NCBI GenBank assembly: GCA_028671895.1
Contig: CM053795.1
Span: 12,049,501-12,113,500, forward strand
Length of the DNA stretch: 64,000 nt
Direction: 5' to 3'
DNA from: Oenanthe sinensis
Taxonomy: Eukaryota; Streptophyta; Magnoliopsida; Apiales; Apiaceae
Part shown: positions 14,254-24,833 of the stretch, in pieces
Layout of the letters: every line of letters starts with the position of its first letter
Numbering within the stretch: position 1 is the stretch's first letter
The notes under the pieces: generated by a model
The model's input: only the letters and a program-made list of their open reading frames with translations
Told to the model about the DNA's origin: nothing
Databases searched by the model: none
Program-made: the position numbers and the translations under genes

Positions 14254-17200
14254 CTCTTATCCAGAATTTACAAGACTGTGCTTAAACTCAAGAACCAGTA
14301 TAGGATTTCCTCCATGCAGAAGAAATACAGACCTGTAGAAAGTAAATAATAGTTTCAGATATATTGTCAGCAATATTGTCAGCAATATTTAGCTGCTATC
14401 ATAAGAAATATATATTTTTAAATTATCTTTATTTAATTAATTATGTCGTATACTTTCGTGTCGTGTCTTCAAAAACTAAACTCAAACACGATATTAAATT
14501 TGACCGTGCACTTTCGTGTTCGTGTACTGAAAATGTAAATACGGCTGGATTGTCATATTAAGCAGGAAGTACACTTTTGGCGAATGATAAGTCTTGTTAG
14601 AACAGTATAGTTACCCATACATGCCAAAGATCGATCACAAATTTAACAAGCTTTTAGCAAATATTTTCCCATGAAATTTTATCAACAGGTCCATATATTG
14701 TAAGCCTCAAGAAACATCTATGATGCATCATTTGTTATATTCATGATAAATGCCAAAATCACCCATTCCAATATGTATGTCACCGGATACAAGTATAATA
14801 ATTAAGCAAATCATAGGAGTAGAATAAAATTACCAAATACCAGGCCGCATGCATTGAGAATGGAAATGTATCATTTTTAAAAAAAAATATAGAGACGATG
14901 GCTTAGCATGGGCTAATAATTATAATAAGGTAATTTAATGATTAATTCCACACATCATTCAAATCGAAAGCAAAACCACATTGATCAAGATCATTTTACG
15001 AAACCATTAAGATTACATTATATTTATATATGAACTAGGAGAAGATTCCATGCTTCCAAACAATACCAAAAATTCGATTAAGAAAAAGCTAAGATTTGAC
15101 GGAACAATGAAAAACAAACGTGATATGTATTGTATGATACACAAACAGTCAAGCATAACTATACCTTCTCGATCTCTCTTTTCGCTGATCTAAAAGTAAA
15201 AGACTAGAGATTGTCAATCTGAAAAGAAATGGAATCTTGTTTTTTCCTCGAAACTTTTCATGCACATTAATGCAATTGCTAATGAGTATATATAGTTTTC
15301 GTTGCACATGTTTGTATAAAACAATATTAATTAACAAAGGCAAAAAGTGATTGTATTAAACATAATATTAAAGTATTTTTTGATGCTTGATAAAAAAAAT
15401 TGACCAAGCTTGATAAAATTAGGTTATTGTGAAAATCTAAGATCCTTATTCCTAACCGTTAGATTAACCTGAGAATTGTTAATAGTTTGTTTTCTATATC
15501 TCATTTGCATAGCATAATTTATAATTTTTTTATGTTTAATAAATATAAATTGTCGATAAATTTTATCATTCGATTTACAAAACCTCATTATTATAATAGT
15601 GTTTGGCAGAACCCTAATCAAAATATATGGTAAAATATTGCAAGATTATAAATAAATTTTGTAAGACCATTATGTTCATAATTTATAATATTGCAGAATC
15701 CAAATAAATAAACTAATCAGCCTTATAAGTTTATTTTTACAATAAAATTAGATCTATTTTAATATATTTAATAAATAATTTATAAACTAAAAAATATATA
15801 ATTTTTAATATAAATTATTTCAAATGAAACATTAATACCACTAATTTTTACTGTAACAATTTTGATAAACACAGTCACATACAGTGGAATAGTTGATGTA
15901 GGGGGATTTGGGGTGGAATGGGCGGCCGAAAAAATTGACTATAGATCTGAAAGTTTGTTGAGCAAAGTGAAATAGCCTGGTGTTGATTTCATAAAGTGAA
16001 ATACCCTCGTGTAGATTTCATGCAGACTCGTCGAATATAGCAGCAGCTGAATGTAAACCCTATGTAGTACCTTGTGATTCATTGTCAGAGGAGACCCCAA
16101 TTTGCTAGTGCAGGTGTCCTAGTCCATACTTTTGGAAACATTATTTATGTCGTTATGTTTTAAATGATTATTCAATATAATTTATTGTGACACGAATGTT
16201 AGCATATTAAACGTCCTTAAAATTTTGATACAAATTATATATAGTTGCAAGTACATGACTTGAATATAAAATTATATAATTTATATATATCATATATTCT
16301 TAAAGGTCTCTAATCCATTATTATTATTATTTAGGACAATAATAATGCATCGAAACTGGTAGGTTGATTGACAGATGATCACGTTTTATAGTTAAGTACA
16401 GGGATACTAAAGTAGGTACGTGTAGAGTATAATGTACAGAAATGATGTAATGGTGCTCTAACATCAAATAATTATCTTTCTACACCTGAATTTATATATT
16501 TTGATTCCATCTAAAGTTATTTTTAACCGGATAATAATAAACATAGAAATTGGATATATTATGAATCGTGTGAGAAATATAAATAATCATTTAACACTCC
16601 TATTTTATTTTAGGAGTGATATTGTTGAACTCTTGTTTGAGTGAGACTATGAAATGTATGATCGTGCTCAAATATTGATTTGTTTAACATAGTCTACTCA
16701 TCGATCAAGAAAGTAAAGATTAAATTATGAAGAGGATGATATTAATCATGACTCGAGTTTAATCTATAATATCAAGATTAAAAAAATTATATTACATGGA
16801 ACATTGAACTTAATTAATTAATTAATTAATTTGAATAAAGGCCCAATATGATTAGGTTTCATAAAATATATTAGTCTTTCTATATAAACATTTTAAAGTC
16901 TCATATTAGGGTTAGAGATATTTGTGAAAATCATAGCCGTTTTGAGAGGAGAGAGATAAAGAGAAATCTATTTTTTGTGGCTAGTACCTCCTTCTTTACC
17001 GTGATCGTTGGACGAACAAAGCGTTCGTGTAGATATCGATAGAGACGTAAATGGTACATACACGTGATAATTCAAGGTTTTGTGCTTTTCTTCTGGATAC
17101 ATGGTGATTTAAGGTAAGACCTCTTTTAATCATCCATTGTTAAATCTTTGGTAAACATCTCATTTCTGAATTAAATATCATCTTGCGCATGAATCCTGCG

Positions 17201-18748
17201 TTCGGGATTTCATCTTTTGTATTTATTTTTCTCATTTTCCCACTACATTTGTGTCTCAATCCCTACACTTTTCCCATCTTCTCTCGGTTGGTTTGTTTAA
17301 AATATCAATGGGTGCATAAATACTTTAGCATAGGAGAATTTTTTGTGATCGGATAAAATTAATATGTATCAAGTTTGAAATTTACATCTCAAAGACTACA
17401 AATTTAAGAACTTTTCGTAGTAATATAACTAATTAAATTAAATTATTCAACTAATTTCATTGAGATGAATAATTACACATACTAATATTTTCATATGGTT
17501 GATAAAATAAAATAAAGTTGAAAATTGTAGGCAAAATTACTAAAGTTACGGGACAGGATAACCTAGAAAAAGAATAGATCTAAAATCTTAAACTAAAATT
17601 AATAAATCTTATGATGAGATTGACAAATTAGATAACTAGATTATCAAATTGAGTAGTTCAACTCTAAGATGGTAATCAGTTGAGCTAGTACGGGTGGGTT
17701 TGAGCGGTTTAAGAGAGTCAAATCGAATTAGATTAGATTTTTTTAATTTTAGAGGTCTTTTAGTTAATATGTAAATATATAAAAAGTTAGACATTTTGAA
17801 AATAAATTAAAATATTATTCAATTAACATTTATGTAAAAATCTTAAAAATATTAAAATTTCCATACTACGTTGGTGATTTGCACTTTAATTTACTTCTTA
17901 TATTATAACCAATCATGCATGATTATAAACATATGTTTTTACCATAGAATTATATGTTAAATTATTATAAATTTTAAAAAATTAAAAATCTAGATATAAT
18001 TAAGCAAACACTTAAAAATTATGAAACTGAACCTAAACAAAATGCTATAAATTTATTTTATTCTTATTTGATTTCAAATAAATATTGCTCAATCCTTATA
18101 GTTAATTAATCACCCAATAAACATTTAAATTTTATGTATAGGTTTAATAAACATTTAAATTTCATTTTCACAACTATGAATATCTCAATATCATTATATG
18201 TATTTAAACTTTAAAACACCTCTCGGACCTATATAGGAATATTGTTCATTAATCATTAAAGAATTTTGTACCAAACACTTATATTTTGAGATTTTTTAAA
18301 TATATATTAATTTGTTAACCAAGAATATTCAAAGTATAAAGTTATTAGTCTAGCATAACAAATTTAAATATTTTGGAGTACATTAATCAAACATAATTTC
18401 ATACTACAAATAATGTATTCACAAATCAATATTTTAATTAAAAAAATAAAAATAAAAAATAAAAATTTTAATATGCAATCAAATTATTTAAAATTGTGTG
18501 TCACGAGTTAAAACCAATAATAAAAATAAATCGGAGAGAGTAGTTTATCATTTCTTCATCTTGATCTTTTCCAATGCAGAAATGGCCACTGAATTATGCA
18601 CCACATAGCAAGTCTAAGAGTTCTGTCCCGATTCCAGTCTTACACAGCATGACAAAAAAAGAGTGTCAGATATCAATTAATTGCCCACTAACCAAATAAT
18701 CGTGTAGGCGACCTCATCGAAAGTGCTCATATGATGTCACGGGACTAA
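14254..18748. other. Intergenic, AT-rich, with a possible LTR fragment
   Basis: About 4.5 kb upstream of the CIP1-like gene and before the Harbinger element. No coding region is supported. At roughly 16623-17252 the sequence begins TGTTGAACTC, has a TATATAAAC box near 16880 and a purine-rich leader, and ends ACTACA, which is reminiscent of a Copia LTR. I found no matching target duplication and no primer-binding site. The rest is A/T-rich DNA with nothing recognised. Confidence 0.45.
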
Positions 18749-19144
18749 GAGCACCTCTAATGGAGGTCAACTTTTGTCTCGGGACTCGGGATCTGGGACT
18801 TGGACACCCAAATTTGCGGTGGAGTAAATTTTTCTTGGACAACAAAACTTGTCCATGGACTCTTCCCCGTCCACCGCCCAACTATGTACCATCTGACAGA
18901 AACCACTTTTCTTACTTTTTTACTTTCTTTTCTTTTTATATTTTAAAAGTAAATAATAATATATTATATACAAGTGGCCAATAACGGTAATATTATAACG
19001 GTAATACAAGCGGCCAACTGATATATAACGTCTATATAACAGTAATATTATTTCATATATATACCCATTATTCATACTCTTCACTTCTTAAATATATCAT
19101 ATTATTTACTTCTTATACATTTAGATTTTTTTTACTATCAAAAG

Positions 19145-20260
19145 ATGAATCCAAATAACTCTCCACCTCCAAATTCTCAAAATCCAAACTCTCAATTTCC
19201 ATATCCAAATTCCTATTTACCAAACTCACAAAATTTAAATTTTAATTCTCAAACACCGAATTCTCAATACCACTTCCCATATTCTCAGACTTCTCAATTT
19301 CCATTTCCGTATCCTCAAAATTCTCCATATCAGTTTCCATTTCCTCAATTTTCAAATCCACAATTTGAAACCCAACAATCACCTACTAGTATGGAAAATT
19401 CTCCACATTCACAAGTGCCTGTCTTTAATAGCACAAATGTTATTGATCTAAATGATGATTTCCAAGAAAGTGAAGATGTACGAGAAATTACTGGACAGTG
19501 GAAATGGGTTGAAGATAAACTTCTAATAAGTGCATAGTTGAATGTGTCAATTGATCCACTAATCGGTACTGATCAAAAAGTCGATGCATTTTGGGATCGA
19601 ATTCTATAATATTGTGAAGAAGATAATCCCGGTGTTATCAAGAGAGGAGTTGCAGCTATAAGAAAAAGGTGGCAACGAATAAACGAAGGTACTCAGAAAT
19701 TTGGAGCCTGTTATGAAAAGGCGCAAAAGGTAGTCGGGAGCGGTTCAAACTTGGACAACATAAATGAGAGGGCTCATTAACTTCATTTCGCTAAATACAA
19801 AAAGAAGTCCAACTTTGACATACATTGGTTTGAGCTTCGTAAACAGCCTAAGCGGAGAACTCCTTCAAGTACTGGAAGTTCAAAAAGAACTAAATTAAGC
19901 AACTCTGGAGCTTACTCATCCTCGTGAAATAATGACACACCAACAAATGAGAATGATGTTGAATCTCCAGTTCGTCCTAAAGGTACAAAAGCAGCTAAAA
20001 GGAAGGGAAGAGTGAAGGCAAGAACGGTAGATGCAATTGACGAGTTTGAACAATTACAAGCTAGTGCCTGCAGGAAACTGAACCTAATGGAAGCATTAAA
20101 TTAAACTCGTCAAAAAGAAGTTGAGACTCGACAAAGAGAGCTTGAGGCAAAGCAGCAAGAATTGGATTTACAAGTCATTTTGGCGGATACTACTAAAATG
20201 AATGATGCTCAGCGGATGGCTCATTCAAAATTACTTGAGAAAATTATGTCTAGAAACTAA
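19145..20260 (+). pseudogene. Harbinger ORF1 (Myb/SANT-trihelix DNA-binding protein), five in-frame stops
   Basis: One continuous frame of 372 codons runs from ATG 19145 to the terminal TAA at 20258. It is interrupted by stops at 19535 (TAG), 19607 (TAA), 19778 (TAA), 19925 (TGA) and 20102 (TAA), with no frame change. The N-terminal 90 residues are low complexity, rich in Asn, Pro, Ser, Gln, Phe and Tyr. A trihelix/Myb-like domain starts at about residue 115 (GQWKWVEDKLLISA) and continues with IDPLIGTDQKVDAFWDRI and IRKRWQRIN. The C-terminus is charged and coiled (RQRELEAKQQELDLQ). In active Harbinger elements this protein helps deliver the transposase to the nucleus and the element ends. It is non-functional here. 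Confidence 0.85.
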
Positions 20261-20545
20261 CCGTTGGAGGCTAGTTAGTGTGTGTTTTTATTTATCTGTA
20301 ATATAGCCGTTGGAGGCTAGTGTTTGTTTTCATTTGTCTGTAATATAGCCGTTGGAGGCTAGTGTTTGTTTTCAATTATTTGTAGTATAGCCGTTGGAGG
20401 CTAGTGTTTGTTTTCATTTGTCTGTAATATAGCCGTTGGAGGCTAGTGTTTGTTTTCAATTATTTGTAGTAATAGCCGTTGGATGCTAGTGTTTGTTTTC
20501 AATTATTTGTAGTATAACCGTTGGGGCTAATGTTTGTTTTCATTC
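20261..20545 (+). repeat. 42-bp tandem repeat array, seven units, between Harbinger ORF1 and ORF2
   Basis: Units share the core CCGTTGGAGGCTAGTGTTTG. Their starts are at about 20261, 20307, 20349, 20391, 20433, 20476 and 20518, so spacing is 42-43 bp (46 for the first). The first unit begins directly after the ORF1 stop and the last ends about 40 bp before the transposase ATG. Two unit variants alternate (TTCATTTGTCTGTAATAT and TTCAATTATTTGTAGTAT), which points to duplication of a two-unit block. Confidence 0.93.
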
Positions 20546-20586
20546 TATATAAACTACTTGTGTTATTCCGTTCAATTCATCTTACT

Positions 20587-21879
20587 ATGGATCAAACACC
20601 CTCACTAGAAAAGTTAACTGAAGAATTTATCGATGAGTTCTGTTTCGACGATACTGAAGACAATCGTCGTCTTGAGCTATATCATGAAATATATGGACAG
20701 AGCTCACGATCCAAGCCTCGAAGAAGTATATTCAGAGATCGTGAAGCTGGTCATCGACGTTTGGTGAATGATTACTTCTCAGATAATCCAGTATATCCTG
20801 AGCAAGTATTTCGACGGAGATTTCGTATGGGAAGACATGTTTTTCTTCGTATTGTGGATGCTCTTTCAAATTTTGATCCATACTTTCAATAAAAGATCGA
20901 TGCAGTAGGAAGAAAACGTTTATCACCTTTACAAAAATGCACTGCGGCCATGCGTATGTTGGCTTACGGAGTATCTACAGACGCTGTTGATGACTACATT
21001 CGTATTGGAGAGAGTACTGCTGTTGAATGCTTAAAAATGTTTGTCTCTAATGTCATTATGATTTTTGGGGATGAATATTTACGAAAGCTAAACTCTAATG
21101 ACGTAGTACGTCTATTACAAATGGGTGAGGCTCGTGGTTTTCCCGGTATGATGGGTAGTATTGATTGCATGCACTGACAATGGAAAAACTGTCCTAAAGC
21201 ATGGAAGGGAATGTTCATGAGTGGTCACAAAGGAGTGGCAATAATTTTACTAGAAGCGGTTGCTTCATCTGATTTATGGATATGGCATGCATTTTTTGGA
21301 GTTGCTGGATCAAATAATGACATAAATGTTTTAGATCGGTCACCTGTGTTCGATGAAGTGCTACAAGGTCATGCTCCCGAGGTCAATTATTCTATCAATG
21401 GAAACAACTATAACATGGGGTACTACTTAACCGATGGAATATATCCTGAATGGGTAACATTTGTTAAAACAATACCACGTCCACAAGGTGAGAAAAGAAA
21501 ATTATTTTCAAAATATCAAGAAAGCCAACGAAAAGATGTTGAACGAGCGTTTGGTGTGCTACAGTCCCGTTTCGCAATTGTACGTGGTCCTGCACGTTTT
21601 TGGGACAAAGCAGATCTTGGAAGAATTATGAGAGCATGCATCATAATTCATAATATGATTGTTGAAGATGAGAGGGACATATACGCCACTCAATTTGGTC
21701 CCCTGCTAACTTATGATGATGCAACAAATGGTTTATCGGAACCGATTCTAGGTGAAGAACCTCCAATTCAATACGAAACGTATATTCAGAATACTATACA
21801 GATGCGTGATAAACGGACACATCTTCAGCTACAAAATGACTTAGTTGAGCATATCTCACACTTCCATAATAATCGTTAA
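20587..21879 (+). pseudogene. Harbinger transposase (HARBI1/ALP1-like DDE nuclease), two in-frame stops
   Basis: One frame of 430 codons runs from ATG 20587 to TAA 21877-21879. It is interrupted only by TAA at 20890 (after DPYFQ) and TGA at 21175 (after GSIDCMH). The N-terminal region has RRRFRMGRHVFLRIVDAL; the next has LQKCTAAMRMLAYG. The catalytic core shows the first Asp in GSIDCMH, the second in NNDINVLDRSP, DGIYPEW, and the Glu in ERAFGVLQSRF, followed by RACIIIHNMIVEDER. These are hallmarks of plant PIF/Harbinger transposases and of domesticated ALP1-like proteins. The TGA replaces the near-invariant Trp after CMH, and the TAA lies where a Gln is usual. The reading frame is otherwise intact, so the lesions are point changes. 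Confidence 0.92.
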
Positions 21880-22286
21880 TTTTTCATATCGTAATGTTTT
21901 AAAATTAATGTTTTCTCGTGTGATGTTTTTAATGTAATATTTTCTCATGTAATTTCTTTTATTAATAGTATGATGCATTTTTATTACGTCTATTTTGCCG
22001 ATTTTTTTAAAAAAACATTAATCATTTTAGTTTGATTATTATAATTTTAATAGAATTAAATTAAACTAATTTTAAACGTTATTTATAAATATATATTATA
22101 ATTTATAAGAAGTATTGTGAAAGAAAGAGTAAAATAAAGTTAAATGGGACCTATTTGTAAGTGGAAATGGGCTTGTGCATTGGAGTGTAGTGGCCACTTT
22201 TTTTTAGAAGGACATTTGGTGCTTATGTGGTAAAAAAGTAACCCCACATGTAAGTGGGGTGTCCTTTAGCATTGGAGATGGTCTAA

Positions 22287-24000
22287 GAACATATAATTAA
22301 TTTTTGTTAAAATTATTATATAAATTGTTTATATATAATTTTAATTTTAAATTGTTTGAAATGTAATTATATGAATGCAATTTATATATTGTTAGTTAAG
22401 ATGAGTGTTGTATAAGGGGGTTAAATGCAACTTGATTAATTATGAATGCTTTTTGCTAACAACAAACAAGAATGATAATTAACAAGTTAATGATGCAGAC
22501 AAACTAAACAGATAAAATGACAGGGTATTTAAACTTCAAAAATTAATTTTTTTAATTTTGTTTTGCTACAACTGTCTGGAAAAATAATTCCAGTTTCGAT
22601 AGATACAATAACAATGAGTTTGCTAATGTTTCTATACTTGAGAAATTCTAGCTCGGTTGCATAAGAGAAAGTATTTGTGAGATATTTGTATTTATACTGA
22701 AACACATATCCCACTTACAAGTGTATTTTCCCTTATTCCTAGAACAAAACTTGAAATAGAAACTTTGTTTTTTTCATTCAAATTTGTCTTCATTCCATTT
22801 GTAGATAAAGAAGCTGTGAGATATGCAGAAATCTCTGACTCTTTAAGCACGCTTTATCTTTTGCTTGAATTCTCCTAAATTGCAATACTAGATTTCATAG
22901 ACTAGATATTAATGTCAAAATCATTTCTTGTATTTTCACTATCTAGTCTGCTAAATGAAACAGACTGTTAGCTTCACTAAAAGTTTACTGTCAATTTTTA
23001 GTTCTAGTAATATGAACTTAATCTTATATAAAGAATAGTAGCATACATTTTCTGAAATTTCTTTAGAAAATACATACAATATTGTAAAATAATATTAGAG
23101 TATGTGCTACTATTTTGATAACCAAATGTATAGAAAATATATAATTTGCAACCGATCTAATACACTTATATTATTCTAAGTTGTTTATTAAAGTCAATCT
23201 TAAAAATATAAATTTTTACTCCCTTCATCTCATAATAATAATAAGTATCATGCTTTGACTTTTATTAGTCAAATTGATTGAATATTACAAATAATATATA
23301 ATTAATAAAATTTTAAAAATCATATTTTTAGAAAATATATCTAATATATTTTAAATATATATTTTTCAATTTTTAGAAATTATAAAAAAATAAAAATTTA
23401 ATCAAACATGATACTTATGAGATTTATGAGATGGTGGGAGTAATATTTTAATTTTGGACATTTTGTTATCAAACTAGCAAAGTGTATATTTTTAATTTTG
23501 TTGCTAATCAACTAAATTCAATTAAATATAATAAAATTTTCCTTAAAAGGTACTGTAATAACTAATTTATATTACTTTATGTATATTATATAGTAAAGAG
23601 GGGTGGGAATTGGAATACAAACATAAAAAAATTATTCAAGTTAAAATCAAAGTTATTACTTTTTTGAATAATTTTATTATTAATGATAATTTATTAGTTA
23701 TTAAATATTAAAAAATAAAATTTGTAATTGTATATGTAAATAATAATATCAATTTTTATTAAATAAAATAAAAAAGAATAATATTTCAAAATATTATTTT
23801 TTATCAGTTACTGATTTTAAAAGAATTTAATAATTTTAAATAATTTTTTATTACTCAAATACATATTTTTTTTTAAAGTTGAAATGGGACTTCCAAATTT
23901 AGACAACAAGCATTACCTTGTGTTAAATTGGTTGCTGTAATTTTTACAAAAGGTTAACCAACCCATTATATATTTTGCAAAAAGAAAAGCAAAAATTAGG
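22287..24000. other. Intergenic, AT-rich, one Stowaway MITE
   Basis: No gene supported. The only recognisable feature is the Stowaway-like element at 23219-23440; the remainder is A/T-rich. Confidence 0.55.
23219..23440. mobile_element. Stowaway MITE, 222 bp, TA target duplication
   Basis: The left terminus CTCCCTTCATCTCATAA and the inverted right terminus CTCCCACCATCTCATAA match well. The inverted similarity continues further inside with AAGTATCATG at the left and CATGATACTT at the right. TA flanks both sides (23217-23218 and 23441-23442). Internal sequence is A/T-rich and non-coding. Confidence 0.85.
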
Positions 24001-24110
24001 CCCAAAGAAAATTGCAGCCCATACTCGTATATATTACAGGTCTGTTTCTGTTCTTTCCAACTCAAAGCATCTTGAATCTTTTATCTTCTTCTACCCAGGA
24101 CTGATTCCAA

Positions 24111-24251
24111 TGCCATTAGTCTATCAGCGCTACACCTCGCTCCTTTCTTCTCTGTTTACCTCTAACACTCAACCAACCAATTATTCTTCTTCCCGTGTTG
24201 CCGAATCTTCTTCTCGTCTCTTGCTTGCTGCTGTTGCTACAACTGGATTAG
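24111..24251 (+). other. Orphan first exon with mitochondrial-type leader (gene fragment)
   Basis: ATG 24111 opens a frame of 47 residues: Arg- and Ser-rich, lacking acidic residues for most of its length, ending SSSRLLLAAVATTGL. This has the composition of a mitochondrial targeting peptide. A good splice donor follows (TTAG|GTAACC at 24251/24252). About 100-130 bp upstream lie GGCCCA (23999-24004) and GCCCAT, resembling the site II motifs common in promoters of plant mitochondrial and ribosomal protein genes. The presumed intron starts with TTAGGGTT-type telo-box motifs. I find no following exon on this strand before the transposon gene, so this looks like the 5' end of a host gene that was captured or cut off. 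Parent gene not recognised. Confidence 0.4.
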
Positions 24252-24475
24252 GTAACCATCGTCGCACTGCTGTTCTTCTTAATTGTATATTATTTGTTAA
24301 GGATTAGGGTTCGTCAGTTATATGTTATAGTATTTGGATTAGGATTAGGGTTGTGTTATATGTGATTGCATTGACTGTATATCTTGGTTGGATGGATTGT
24401 GTTTGTTGCTTGTGTTTGCTTGTGTACATGGTTTCCTTGACTGCACACCAACTGTTTGATAAAATTACCGAGTGA

Positions 24476-24524
24476 ATTTCTGATGCAGCACACCAGATTT
24501 CGATTTCTGATGCAGCACACCAAG
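24476..24524 (+). repeat. Tandem duplication of about 25 bp
   Basis: The segment ATTTCTGATGCAGCACACCA occurs twice, at 24476 and again at 24502, separated by only a few bases. Confidence 0.85.
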
Positions 24525-24833
24525 TGTTTGATTAAATTTGTGAGAGAAGTGACATAATACTTGTATGGCCTGCTCCTGATTAATTCCTATGTATGCTTGT
24601 GTGACATTCATGTGCATTACTCTGGTTTGATTAAAAGTCCTGTATAACCTTATTTGTATGGTTCGCTTTGGTTTGATCTTACTGTAATTCTTCAGTCTTG
24701 CTTTGGTTTGATCAGGAAATATAGTGTATGTGTTAATGTTGTAAAATGCAAAATACTTATTTCTGCAAAATGCTTGTATTATTGTGTATGTGCCTTGCTT
24801 AACGAAACTATTTTTCATGTTCATTTTGCATGA

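Larger units (their letters stand above)
18746..22286 (+). mobile_element. PIF/Harbinger DNA transposon, full length, inactivated (element 18749-22283)
   Basis: TAA flanks both ends (18746-18748 and 22284-22286), the 3-bp TWA duplication typical of PIF/Harbinger. The left terminus is GAGCACCTCTAATG and the inverted right terminus is GACCATCTCCAATG, 11 of 14 identical. The 3535-bp interior has the standard two-gene layout on one strand: a Myb/trihelix-like ORF1 and a DDE transposase ORF2. Both carry stop codons, so this copy cannot encode either protein, although it could still be mobilised in trans. A 42-bp tandem array sits between the two ORFs. Confidence 0.9.

Noticed and set aside
16623..17252. 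Copia-type solo LTR
   Set aside because: TG..CA borders and a TATA-like box are present, but no target duplication, primer site or internal domain could be found, so it is mentioned only in the intergenic entry.
20261..20545. CRISPR-like array
   Set aside because: Units are contiguous tandem repeats with no unique spacers, in a plant transposon.
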